In this document: positions 25,068-33,112 of the stretch, in pieces
How the letters are laid out: the number at the start of each line of letters is the position of its first letter
Position numbering within the stretch: the first letter of the stretch is position 1
Assembly: GCA_964490725.1 (NCBI GenBank)
Contig: CAZBDU010000010.1
Location: 1 to 64,000 of the forward strand
Origin: CAZBDU01 sp964490725
GTDB lineage: Bacteria; Spirochaetota; Spirochaetia; SZUA-6; DRHE01
Direction: 5' to 3'
DNA: 64,000 nucleotides
The notes under the pieces: generated by a model
Seen by the model: only the letters and a program-made list of their open reading frames with translations
The model's database searches: none
Told to the model about the DNA's origin: nothing
Position numbers and translations under genes: made by a program

Positions 25068-25822
25068 TGTCGGAACGAACAATCTCACTCACCATATTCC
25101 GATCCAACCCTCGAGATCCCGACGACAAACCACATCTTCAGTCGTACGAGCTCGAAGAAACACCGGGGATGACGCTGTTCATCGCCCTCAACCGCATCCG
25201 TGAGGAGCAGGATCCGTCGCTGCAATTCGACTTCGCATGCCGCGAGGCCGTATGCGGTTCCTGTGGAATTCTCGTAAACGGCAAACCAGCTTTGGCATGT
25301 CGAACCCTTACACCAAGACTCCCGGACCGTATCACACTGTTTCCGATGCCCGGGTTCCCGCTGATCGGTGACCTCTCGGTTGACACGGGAACGTGGTTCG
25401 CGGCGATGCATACGCAGGTCGAATCCTGGATTCACACGAACGAGGCTTTCGACCCGCTCGCGCAGGAACGTCCCATGTCGAACCAGACCGCCCAAGAGAT
25501 CTATGAGTTGGAGCGATGCATCGAGTGCGGATGCTGCCTCGCGGCGTGCACGACGAGACTCGCCAACACCCGGTTCTTGGGACCTGCGGGGCTGTTGCGT
25601 GTCGCCCGGTTTTTCATCGATCCTCGGGACGAGCGAACGGATGCACAGTACTACGAGGTGTTGGGGAACGAGGATGGGATCTTTGGATGCGTCAGCCTGA
25701 TGGCCTGTCAGGACTACTGCCCGAAAGAGCTCCCCCTCCAGACGCAGCTCGCCTACCTGCGCCGAAAGATGGCGGGAACGGGCATCCGCCGCTCCCGGAG
25801 GAGGACCGATCGCGCCCGGTAA
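25067..25822 (+). CDS. sdhB: Succinate dehydrogenase / fumarate reductase iron-sulfur subunit
   Basis: 251 aa from GTG 25067, sharing one base with the sdhA stop. The N-terminal ferredoxin domain has the [2Fe-2S] ligands in CREAVCGSCG followed by ALAC. The C-terminal domain has CIECGCCLAAC for [4Fe-4S], then the Cys residues in IFGCVSLMAC and DYCPKEL that complete the [3Fe-4S] and [4Fe-4S] centres. It completes a three-gene complex II operon in C-A-B order. No other respiratory genes adjoin it. Confidence 0.93.
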   Translation: MSERTISLTIFRSNPRDPDDKPHLQSYELEETPGMTLFIALNRIREEQDPSLQFDFACREAVCGSCGILVNGKPALACRTLTPRLPDRITLFPMPGFPLIGDLSVDTGTWFAAMHTQVESWIHTNEAFDPLAQERPMSNQTAQEIYELERCIECGCCLAACTTRLANTRFLGPAGLLRVARFFIDPRDERTDAQYYEVLGNEDGIFGCVSLMACQDYCPKELPLQTQLAYLRRKMAGTGIRRSRRRTDRAR

Positions 25823-25844
25823 GACCACCCGCTCGGACCAGACC

Positions 25845-26098
25845 GCTCGTGTAGCCAGAACCGGCTTCACGTTCTGGTCCGTCCGGAAGAGGTTGCCTGG
25901 ATCCTGGATCGTAGATCGTCTTGACCGACGCGAGGCGTTCGTGGTTCACACCACACGCCGGACGAGCGCGTCACCCTCTTCGCCGAGCCCTGCGAAGTTC
26001 ACGTACATCGACTCAGCCCATGGAGCTGGATGTCTGCCAGCACACTACGGCACCAGGCGAGCGCCCGGTCCGCAGCGACCGGATCGTCCCAGATCGCG
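25845..26098 (-). pseudogene. C-terminal remnant of a FAD-linked oxidoreductase (berberine-bridge type)
   Basis: Reading the minus strand from 26098 and allowing frame changes gives VAIWDDPVAADRALAWC, then MYVNFAGLGEEGDALVRRVV, then NHERLASVKTIYDPG, then NLFRTDQNVKPVLA. This is the usual C-terminal end of BBE-type FAD oxidases (YVNF, then NLFRxNQNI). At least two frameshifts or stops separate the pieces, and the N-terminal FAD domain is absent, replaced by transposase DNA at 26101. Confidence 0.6.
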
Positions 26099-26100
26099 AC

Positions 26101-26520
26101 TTAGCTGAAAAGGTTCCGGATTACGCCGTCCCCGTTGATCTTGACCAGGTGGCGCAGGATCTTCCGGACTTCCTCCGGTTCGGTGATCACCGCAAGGATC
26201 CGCATCGGGGCCGAGCAACGAGGACAGACCAGCGGGTCGACCTCGTAGACTTGGGCGATTAGCCTCGCCCACGTCGAGCGGCTTTGTTTGTCAGAAACCG
26301 AATCGGCTTCGTCCGCATCGTAGGGCTGTAGGTCTTGATCCACCTGTTGCTGTTGCTTCTTCCACCCCGCGGGAGCCAGCCTCACCACATGGGGCTTGTC
26401 CGGCTCAACTCGAGCTCCCGCGCCGCCTATGATGGGGCATCGGAAAGCTGGAGGCAGCCTGCACGCCTCGAACCACGGTAAGTACTTCTCCGGCATCTTC
26501 TTCTTGGCCACTTGGCACCA
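26101..26520 (-). pseudogene. C-terminal remnant of an IS91-type transposase
   Basis: The open minus-strand frame ends with STWARLIAQVYEVDPLVC, PRCSAPMRILAVI and EEVRKILRHL, the C-terminal signature of IS91-like (HUH) transposases, including the CPRC knuckle half. The catalytic HUH and tyrosine region is not present, and the upstream part of the frame (beyond about 26520) has no similarity I can see. It abuts the oxidase remnant at 26100. Non-functional fragment of a mobile element. Confidence 0.7.
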
Positions 26521-26805
26521 ATTCAGTGAGCGGACGGCTCCTGCACCGTGCGGAAGAGGAACGTCTTCAGTAGACCGTGCTCGGCTGCCGGCATCCCCTC
26601 CGGCGGCAGCCGAACCCGCCATGGTGTCGGAATCGGCCAGTGCGATTCCTTTCCACGCCGCCCTGTGTGGCGGCGTGTGGAGAAGTTCATTCCTTGCGGT
26701 GACTATTCCCAGGGCATCGCCCTCATCCGATGCTCCAATTCGGACTGCAGGTGTGAATGCTTCCGCTCGTTCGGCTGTAAGTCGTACTGTACGTGCAAAA
26801 ATACC

Positions 26806-26834
26806 TTGACAGTCACAGTAATGTGGCATATATT
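26806..26834 (+). promoter_or_regulatory. Consensus sigma-70-type promoter for padR
   Basis: Perfect -35 TTGACA (26806-26811), a 17-nt spacer and -10 TATATT (26829-26834), 18 nt before the padR start. The bases after the -10 (TTGTACCT, then AGGTGACAA) form an imperfect inverted repeat that would suit PadR autorepression, and a CGTACTGTACG palindrome lies upstream near 26783-26793. Confidence 0.7.
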
Positions 26835-26852
26835 GTACCTGAGAGGTGACAA

Positions 26853-27182
26853 ATGCTCGAAAGCAGGATTTCATCGGATTTGCTGAGAGGACACACGGAT
26901 ACGATCATCCTGAAGCTGCTGCTGGAAGGTGATAAATACGGCTACGAGATTTCCAAGCTGATCCAGTCGAAGTCCGGCGGAGAATATGAACTGAAAGAGG
27001 CGACCATGTACTCGAGTCTGAAAAGATTGGAGAGCGACGGCAGCATCACTTCGTACTGGGGAGATGAAACCCAGGGAGGAAGGAGAAGGTACTACAGAAT
27101 TACTGAAAGTGGAAAGAAGGCCTATTTCGAGAACAAAAAGAACTGGGACTACGCCAAGCGTATTCTGGACACATTGATGTGA
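26853..27182 (+). CDS. PadR-family transcriptional regulator
   Basis: 109 aa, the short PadR form (subfamily 2-like): winged helix with the hallmark DKYGYEISKLIQ (about 28-39), the helix ATMYSSLKRLESDGSI, and wing residues GRRRYYRITESGKK, followed by one dimerisation helix. It is first in an operon with a HAAS/pentapeptide protein and a two-gene ABC exporter, a typical self-regulated drug or peptide resistance arrangement. Confidence 0.93.
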   Translation: MLESRISSDLLRGHTDTIILKLLLEGDKYGYEISKLIQSKSGGEYELKEATMYSSLKRLESDGSITSYWGDETQGGRRRYYRITESGKKAYFENKKNWDYAKRILDTLM

Positions 27183-27198
27183 GAGGAAGGTGTTTGCG

Positions 27199-27921
27199 AT
27201 GGCGAACGAGAAGCTGAAGGATTATCTGGACGGGATCTTTTCACCGTACGAGGACGAGGATACCGTCAGGGACTTGAAGGAAGAGCTTCTGCGGAACCTG
27301 CAGGACAAGTTCGAAGATTTGAAGAGAGAGGGCGCGGACGATGATGCAGCCTTTCGCGCGACCGTGGATTCCATCGGCGACCTGTCCGAGATCATCGAGA
27401 GTATTTCCCTGAAGACCAAAGAGTTTCGCAAGGTGACGGGGATGGACCTTTCGAAGATCGATCTCCGGAACTCTGATCTCAAAGAGGTGGTCGTCCGTGA
27501 GGGAAAGTTCGACGCGAGCGATTTGAGGGGTTCGGATTTCAGTGGGTCCGACCTGTCGGGCAGCAGTTTCAAGACCAGCGACTTGCAGGATGCTAAATTC
27601 GACGGAGCCGATCTCAGCGGCGTGAAATTTGCCGCGAGCAACCTGCGAGGTGCGAGCTTCACGAACTGCATCCTGGACAACACGGACTTCAACGCCTCGG
27701 AGCTGGCGGACGCCTGTTTCGACAACTTGACTCTGACGGGAACCCTTTTCCGCAAGTCGTCGTTGACGGGCACGTCCTTCAGGAACGCGGTTTTTCGGAA
27801 CGTGGTCTTCCGCTGGACCGAGGTGAAAAAGGCCGACTTCGCCGGCGCCACCATGGACAAACTGACGTACGCTGTTCTGAAAGCCGGTAAGGCGGACCTG
27901 ACGGACGTGACGATCGTGTAA
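27199..27921 (+). CDS. HAAS-type domain fused to pentapeptide repeats
   Basis: 240 aa; ATG 27199 lies 9 nt after AGGAAGG, better placed than the in-frame GTG 27190. Residues about 1-75 form the helical HAAS/permease-prefix-like domain commonly encoded right after padR (KLKDYLDGIF, then DLKEELLRNLQDKFEDL). Residues about 85-235 are pentapeptide repeats of the A(D/N)LxG type, e.g. SDLRGSDFSGSDLSGSSF, about 25-30 coils, predicted to make a right-handed quadrilateral beta-helix. Pentapeptide proteins can protect DNA gyrase or act as scaffolds. Fusion to HAAS beside an ABC exporter suggests a role in sensing or immunity, which is inference. Confidence 0.8.
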   Translation: MANEKLKDYLDGIFSPYEDEDTVRDLKEELLRNLQDKFEDLKREGADDDAAFRATVDSIGDLSEIIESISLKTKEFRKVTGMDLSKIDLRNSDLKEVVVREGKFDASDLRGSDFSGSDLSGSSFKTSDLQDAKFDGADLSGVKFAASNLRGASFTNCILDNTDFNASELADACFDNLTLTGTLFRKSSLTGTSFRNAVFRNVVFRWTEVKKADFAGATMDKLTYAVLKAGKADLTDVTIV

Positions 27922-27932
27922 GGAGTGAGGCC

Positions 27933-28883
27933 ATGCTTCAAGACGGTGCTGCAGTGTCCGCCACGGACCTCGAAAAGTCGTACGGCAATGTGAAAGTCCT
28001 GGAACGGATCAATCTGACGGTACGAAAGGGCAGTATCTTCGCCCTTCTGGGCGCCAACGGCGCGGGCAAAACCACGACGATAAGGATTCTCTCGACTCTG
28101 CTTAAACCCGATCACGGGCAGGCCAGAATCTGCGGCTTCGACGTTGTCCGCCAGCCTGGACAGGTTCGAAGAGCAATCAGCCTGACCGGACAGCACGCGG
28201 CGGTTGACGACATCCTGACGGGGAGAGAGAATCTGCGCCTCATCGGAAAACTGCGTCATCTGCCGGATGTACACGAACAGGTTGAAGAGCTTCTCGAACG
28301 CTTTCAGCTGCTCGATGCGGCCGACCGCAGGGTTGCCACCTATTCCGGCGGGATGCGCAGGCGGCTGGACCTGGCGATGAGTCTGCTCGGCAGTCCGTCC
28401 GTGATATTTCTCGACGAACCGACGACCGGGCTGGACCCGCAGAGCCGTACGGCGGTCTGGAAGCTCGTCAAGGATCTTGCCCGTTCAGGGACCACGGTGT
28501 TTCTGACGACGCAGTACCTTGAAGAAGCGGATCGGCTGGCCGACCGGATAGCCATTCTCGACAGAGGAAGAATTGTCACCGCGGGAACTGCGGCGGAGTT
28601 GAAGAAGAAGCTGCCTAACGGACACATCGAGCTGAGATTCCTCGATGAAGAAGAGATCGGGAGGGCGACCCGTGTGCTCGAGGGATACAGCGCAACTCCG
28701 GATGACGAGAATCTGACACTGACGCTTGTGACTGACGGGAGCGTCAATCAGACGACCGATGTTCTGAAACGGCTCGAGAACGCCGGCGTGCATGTCGCCG
28801 GGTTCTCCCAGAAGCTGCCGACGCTCGAGGATGTGTACCTGGCGATCGTCGGTGAAACCCGCAAGGAGGAAGTTGCCCGATGA
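27933..28883 (+). CDS. ABC-2 exporter ATPase (DrrA-like)
   Basis: 316 aa. Walker A GANGAGKTTT, signature YSGGMRRRLDLAMSLLG, Walker B VIFLDEPTTGLD, and a Q-loop region around SLTGQ are intact. The C-terminal 80 residues match the regulatory tail of daunorubicin-type DrrA ATPases (DUF4162-like). It is coupled to the following permease by an ATGA overlap at 28880-28883. Confidence 0.93.
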   Translation: MLQDGAAVSATDLEKSYGNVKVLERINLTVRKGSIFALLGANGAGKTTTIRILSTLLKPDHGQARICGFDVVRQPGQVRRAISLTGQHAAVDDILTGRENLRLIGKLRHLPDVHEQVEELLERFQLLDAADRRVATYSGGMRRRLDLAMSLLGSPSVIFLDEPTTGLDPQSRTAVWKLVKDLARSGTTVFLTTQYLEEADRLADRIAILDRGRIVTAGTAAELKKKLPNGHIELRFLDEEEIGRATRVLEGYSATPDDENLTLTLVTDGSVNQTTDVLKRLENAGVHVAGFSQKLPTLEDVYLAIVGETRKEEVAR

Positions 28884-29656
28884 ATGGGATATCAGAAATG
28901 CGGAACAGCCTGAGCGATTCGATCGTGATGAGCGGCCGTGTTCTGCGGCACATGACGCGAAGTATCGATACGATCATCACGGTCGTCGCAATGCCGATCA
29001 TGATGATGCTGATGTTCGTGTACGTGTTCGGTGGAGCGATCGACACCGGTGCCGTCGAGTACATCGACTTCATCGTGCCGGGAATCATTCTGATGTGCAT
29101 CGCGAGCACCGTGGCGTACACGGCCTTTCGTCTGAACGACGATGTCACCAAAGGAATCTTCGAACGCTTCCATTCCATGCCCATCGCAAAGTCTTCGGTG
29201 CTTGCCGGACATGTTCTGTCCTCGCTGGTGTTCAACGCCGTTTCCGTCCTGCTCATCCTGCTGTTCGCGTTCGTGCTCGGCTTCAGAACGGATGCGGGAA
29301 TCGTCGGCTGGCTCTCGATAAGTGGAATCCTGCTGCTGTTCACGCTTGCGCTGACATGGGTAGCGGTCATGTTCGGCCTGCTCGCCAGGAGTGCCGAAGG
29401 AGCGAGTGTTTTCAGCTACCTCGTGCTGGTTCTTCTGTTCATCAGTTCCAGCTTCGTGCCGACCGATACCATGCCCCGGGGTCTCAGAGTATTCGCGGAA
29501 AACCAGCCGATGACTCCGATCATCGAGACGTTGCGCTCCCTGATGCTGCATCAGCCGGTGGGAAGGAACGCTCTCGTTGCCGTTCTGTGGTGCGTCGCGA
29601 TTCTCGCGGCTTCCTATATCGCCGCAATGAGGATCTACAGGCTGAGGAGGGTCTAG
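28880..29656 (+). CDS. ABC-2 exporter permease (DrrB-like)
   Basis: 258 aa with six TM helices and the ABC-2 signature region near the C-terminal end (AENQPMTPIIETLRSLM). The N-terminal amphipathic start SLSDSIVMSGRVLRHMTRSI is typical of DrrB-like permeases. With the DrrA-like ATPase it forms a drug or lipid exporter. It is the last gene of the PadR operon and the last intact gene of the island. Confidence 0.92.
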   Translation: MNGISEMRNSLSDSIVMSGRVLRHMTRSIDTIITVVAMPIMMMLMFVYVFGGAIDTGAVEYIDFIVPGIILMCIASTVAYTAFRLNDDVTKGIFERFHSMPIAKSSVLAGHVLSSLVFNAVSVLLILLFAFVLGFRTDAGIVGWLSISGILLLFTLALTWVAVMFGLLARSAEGASVFSYLVLVLLFISSSFVPTDTMPRGLRVFAENQPMTPIIETLRSLMLHQPVGRNALVAVLWCVAILAASYIAAMRIYRLRRV

Positions 29657-29808
29657 ATCTCCTTTCGTAGAGTTGCTCCCGCCGTCATCCCCGGACGGTA
29701 CTCCCGCTGTAAGAATGTATCGACGATCCCCTGAGCCGCCGCGCCGCCGCCAGGGCCTCCTCCGTGTCGCATTTCCCTGCGAGGTGGCGCTCGTCTTCAT
29801 GCTGGTAG

Positions 29809-29841
29809 CTACTTCCTGCGCAGGAGGTCCAGGGATGCCAT
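29809..29841 (-). pseudogene. Duplicated first ten codons of epmA
   Basis: The minus strand from ATG 29841 reads MASLDLLRRK and then TAG. The first nine residues are those of the real epmA start at 7116. It is part of the right copy of the direct repeat and marks the former position of epmA next to the M16 gene. Confidence 0.8.
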
Positions 29842-29929
29842 GGGCAGAGAGTATGGCAGGACCGCCTCCCCTTGGACAGGACGGCTCCGGGCGCTTCAGG
29901 CCGGCCGGTTGGACGCCCCGGGCGGGGAT
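29819..29929. repeat. Right copy of the 112-bp direct repeat bounding the island
   Basis: Matches 7094-7205 in the same orientation (about 94 percent). Unlike the left copy it continues into the promoter and leader of the M16 peptidase gene, so this copy retains the original right-hand neighbour while the left copy retains epmA. Confidence 0.85.
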
Positions 29930-29938
29930 GACTATATT
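29909..29938 (+). promoter_or_regulatory. Candidate promoter of the M16 peptidase gene
   Basis: TTGGAC (29909-29914), an 18-nt spacer and TATATT (29933-29938). The leader runs 60 nt to the start at 30002, which has GGAGAGGAG upstream. The -35 lies inside the direct repeat and the -10 just outside it. Confidence 0.5.
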
Positions 29939-30001
29939 AGGCTGGAACCGCCGGGGGAGGAATCCGGGCAGGAATCGTTGCAATCGGAGAGGAGCGTTTT
30001 C

Positions 30002-32995
30002 ATGGAGGAGAGAGTTCTGAGCGCCGGCTCGGAGGCGAGCGGGTTCCGGGTCACCGCCGTCAGCGAGCTCCCGGAGTATCGCTCCCGGGCGCTGCGCTGC
30101 GTGCATCTGGAGACGGGCTGCGAGGTGCTCCATCTGGCCAACCAGGATCCGGAGAACCTGTTCGCCTTCGTGTTCCGTACTCCCCCGCCGGACGACACCG
30201 GGGTGGCTCACATCATCGAGCACGCGGTGCTGTGCGGCTCGCGCCGTTTTCCCCTCAAGGACCCCTTCGTGGTGCTCCTCCAGTCGAGCATGAACACCTT
30301 TCTGAATGCCCTGACCTACCCGGACAAGACGGCCTATCCGGCGGCGAGCCGCCTGCACAAGGACTTCTTCAACCTGCTCGACGTCTACGGGGACGCGGTG
30401 TTCTTTCCGCTGCTGCGCCGGGAGGCGTTCATGCAGGAGGGCCACCACCTGGAACCGGCCGACCCCGGGCGCCCGGAGGGTGAGCTGGCCCGGGTGGGGG
30501 TGGTGCTCAACGAGATGAAAGGCGCCTTCTCCAGCCCGGAGGCGCTGCTGGCGCAGACCTCCCTGCGGGCGCTGTTTCCCGATACCCCCTACGGGCACAT
30601 CTCCGGCGGGGACCCGGAGCAGATCCCCGAGCTGACCTACCAGCGCTTCAAGGAGTTCCACAGCCGCTACTACCACCCCTCCAACTGCCGCATCTTCCTC
30701 TACGGAGACATTCCCACCGCAGAGCTGCTGGCCTTCCTGCAGGAGCGTTTCCTGTCGCAGTTCCGGCACCGGGAAGTGGCCTCGGAGCTGCCGGAGCAGC
30801 CCCGCTGGTCCCGGCCCCGCTTCGTGGAGCGCCGCTACCCGGTGGCGCCCGAGGCGCCGGCCTCCGGGCGCTCCTCGGTGACGCTGAGCTGGCTGACGGT
30901 GCCCGCCACCGAGCCCCTGGACCTTCTGGCCATGGAGGTTGCCACGGAGGCTCTGGTGGGGGACGTGGGCTCTCCCCTGGCACGGGCCCTCCTGGAAAGC
31001 GAGCTGGGCGAGGACCTCTCCCCGGTGACCGGACTGACCGCCGACGTGCGCCAGACGGTGTTCAGTGTGGGGCTGCGCGGCACGGATCCCGAGAAGGTGG
31101 AGGCGGTGGAGAAGCTCGTGCTGGGAACCCTGCGCCGGCTGGCCAAAGAGGGGATCCCCCCGGAGCGGCTGCAGGCGGCCCTGCACCGCGTGGAGTTCCG
31201 CAACCGCGAGATCCGGCGCGGGGGCCGGCCGTACTCCCTGCGGCTGCTCGCGCGCGCCATGCGCGGCTGGCTGCACGGAGCCGACCCCCTGGCCACCCTG
31301 GAGTTTCGTCCCTGGATGAAACGGCTGCGGAGCCTCCTGGAGGAACGGCCGCGGCTGCTGGAGGAGCTCCTTCTGGCACAGCTGGCGGACAATCCGCACC
31401 GGGCCACGGTGCTGGTGCGCCCCGAGCAGGGGCTGGAAAGGCGCCGCCGGGAGGAGGAGCGCTCCCGCCTGGCCCGCCTGTCCGCGGGACTCAGCGCCGC
31501 CGGGCGGCGCCGCCTGGCGGAGGAGCTGGAGGCGATGCGCCGTTTCCAGGCGCAGCGGGAGCCGGCCGACGGGAAGTCCGGCGTCCCCACGCTGAGCATC
31601 GGCGACCTGCCGCGCCAGGTGGAGCGGATCCCCTCGGAGCGGCGCCAGGAGGCGGGGCGGCCGCTTCTCCTGCACGACCTGTTCACCGGAGGCATCATCT
31701 ACCTGGATCTGGCCTTCGATACCACGGGGATCGAGGATCCCTTGAGCACGCTGGTGCCGCTGTTCGGTCTCGCGGTGTGCGGAAGCGGCCTGCCCGGCCA
31801 GCCTTACCACCAGACGGCCTCCAGGCTGTCCCTGCTCACCGGAGGCTTTGGCGCCGGCGCTTCCGCCGGCAGCCACGCGGTGAGCCGTCGGGCGGGGCAG
31901 CGGCTGCTGTTCCGGGTGAAGATGCTGGAGGAAAACCTGGAGGCGGCCCTGGAGATCGTGTTCGACCTCCTGCTGCGCGCGGATTTCGGCGATCTCAAGC
32001 GGCTGGAGAAGCTGGTTCTGGAGCTGCGCAACGATCTGAAGTCCTCCCTGGTGCCGGCGGGGAACCACTACGCCGCCCTCAGGGCGGCCAGCCGTTTCTC
32101 CGAGGCGGCGCAGGTGGAGGAGCGCTGGAGCGGCGTGACGCAGCTGGCCCGCATCCGCGACCTGGCCGCCAGTATGAGGCGGCGCCCCGAGGAGACGGCG
32201 GAGGCGCTCAGGCGGCTGCGGTCCGTGCTGGTGAGCGCCGAGCGCCTGACGATCAACCTCACCTGTCCGGCAGCGGCCGCGGAGCGTGCGCTCGCAGCGC
32301 TGCGCCCCGGGCTGCGGCAGCTGCCCGCCACCGGGGCGGCCTCGCAGGCGGTGCCCGGGGGGCTCTGGGAGCCCGAGGCGGCGTCGGTGGGGGACGGCTA
32401 CCGGGCGGAGGGGCTCGCGGTACCGGCGGAGGTGGGATACGTGGCGGCGGTGATGCCGGCGGCCCGGTTCGGCACGGCCGAGCACGCTCACGAAACGGTG
32501 CTGGGCCGCTACCTGGCCACCGGCCCGCTCTGGGAGCGGGTGCGCATGAAGGGGGGCGCCTACGGCGCCGGGGCCTCGGCGGACGGCCTGGAAGGGCTGT
32601 GGACCTTCAGCTCCTATCGCGACCCCAATCCTGCCGGGACCTGGCGGGTGTTCCGCGAGGCCCTCTCGGAGGTGGCCCGGCGCGGGGTGGAGGCCGGGGA
32701 GCTTCAGAGGACCGTCATCGGGACTGTCGGCGCGGAGGACAGACCCCTGTCTCCGGGGGAGCAGGGCTACGTGGCCTTGAACAGGGAGCTGGCGGGGATC
32801 AGCGATCGGGAGCGGCAGCGGCGCCGCGAGCAGACCCTGGCCACGGGCCCCTCGGACCTGAAGGCGGCGGCGGCGCGCCTGCTGAAAAGCCTGAACGCCT
32901 CCTACCTGGCCGTGCTGGCCGGCCGGGACGCCCTGGAGCGGGCGGGGGCCGAGATCCCAGATCTGAGGGCGAACCTGGTCGAGATTCCAGATTGA
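30002..32995 (+). CDS. M16C-family zinc metallopeptidase (presequence-protease type)
   Basis: 997 aa from ATG 30002. The inverted zinc motif is HIIEH (His70, Glu73 catalytic, His74), and the third ligand is likely Glu171 in VLNEMKG. The length and the four-domain layout joined by a long hinge match PreP/Cym1-type M16C peptidases, which form a closed chamber and degrade unfolded peptides of roughly 10-65 residues. The C-terminal half carries the inactive repeats and a binding segment around WERVRMKGGAYGAG. There is no signal peptide, so it acts in the cytoplasm. Backbone codon use; rnz lies 118 nt downstream. Confidence 0.92.
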   Translation: MEERVLSAGSEASGFRVTAVSELPEYRSRALRCVHLETGCEVLHLANQDPENLFAFVFRTPPPDDTGVAHIIEHAVLCGSRRFPLKDPFVVLLQSSMNTFLNALTYPDKTAYPAASRLHKDFFNLLDVYGDAVFFPLLRREAFMQEGHHLEPADPGRPEGELARVGVVLNEMKGAFSSPEALLAQTSLRALFPDTPYGHISGGDPEQIPELTYQRFKEFHSRYYHPSNCRIFLYGDIPTAELLAFLQERFLSQFRHREVASELPEQPRWSRPRFVERRYPVAPEAPASGRSSVTLSWLTVPATEPLDLLAMEVATEALVGDVGSPLARALLESELGEDLSPVTGLTADVRQTVFSVGLRGTDPEKVEAVEKLVLGTLRRLAKEGIPPERLQAALHRVEFRNREIRRGGRPYSLRLLARAMRGWLHGADPLATLEFRPWMKRLRSLLEERPRLLEELLLAQLADNPHRATVLVRPEQGLERRRREEERSRLARLSAGLSAAGRRRLAEELEAMRRFQAQREPADGKSGVPTLSIGDLPRQVERIPSERRQEAGRPLLLHDLFTGGIIYLDLAFDTTGIEDPLSTLVPLFGLAVCGSGLPGQPYHQTASRLSLLTGGFGAGASAGSHAVSRRAGQRLLFRVKMLEENLEAALEIVFDLLLRADFGDLKRLEKLVLELRNDLKSSLVPAGNHYAALRAASRFSEAAQVEERWSGVTQLARIRDLAASMRRRPEETAEALRRLRSVLVSAERLTINLTCPAAAAERALAALRPGLRQLPATGAASQAVPGGLWEPEAASVGDGYRAEGLAVPAEVGYVAAVMPAARFGTAEHAHETVLGRYLATGPLWERVRMKGGAYGAGASADGLEGLWTFSSYRDPNPAGTWRVFREALSEVARRGVEAGELQRTVIGTVGAEDRPLSPGEQGYVALNRELAGISDRERQRRREQTLATGPSDLKAAAARLLKSLNASYLAVLAGRDALERAGAEIPDLRANLVEIPD

Positions 32996-33112
32996 AGCGG
33001 GCCTCCAGATCGATCGGCGAATATCGGCGGAACGGCGGTTTTCCAAAGGCGCCGATATGTGGTACCGTTGTGCCCCTGAGCCGGCGTCCGGGCGCCGGTG
33101 GAACGCACTGCG

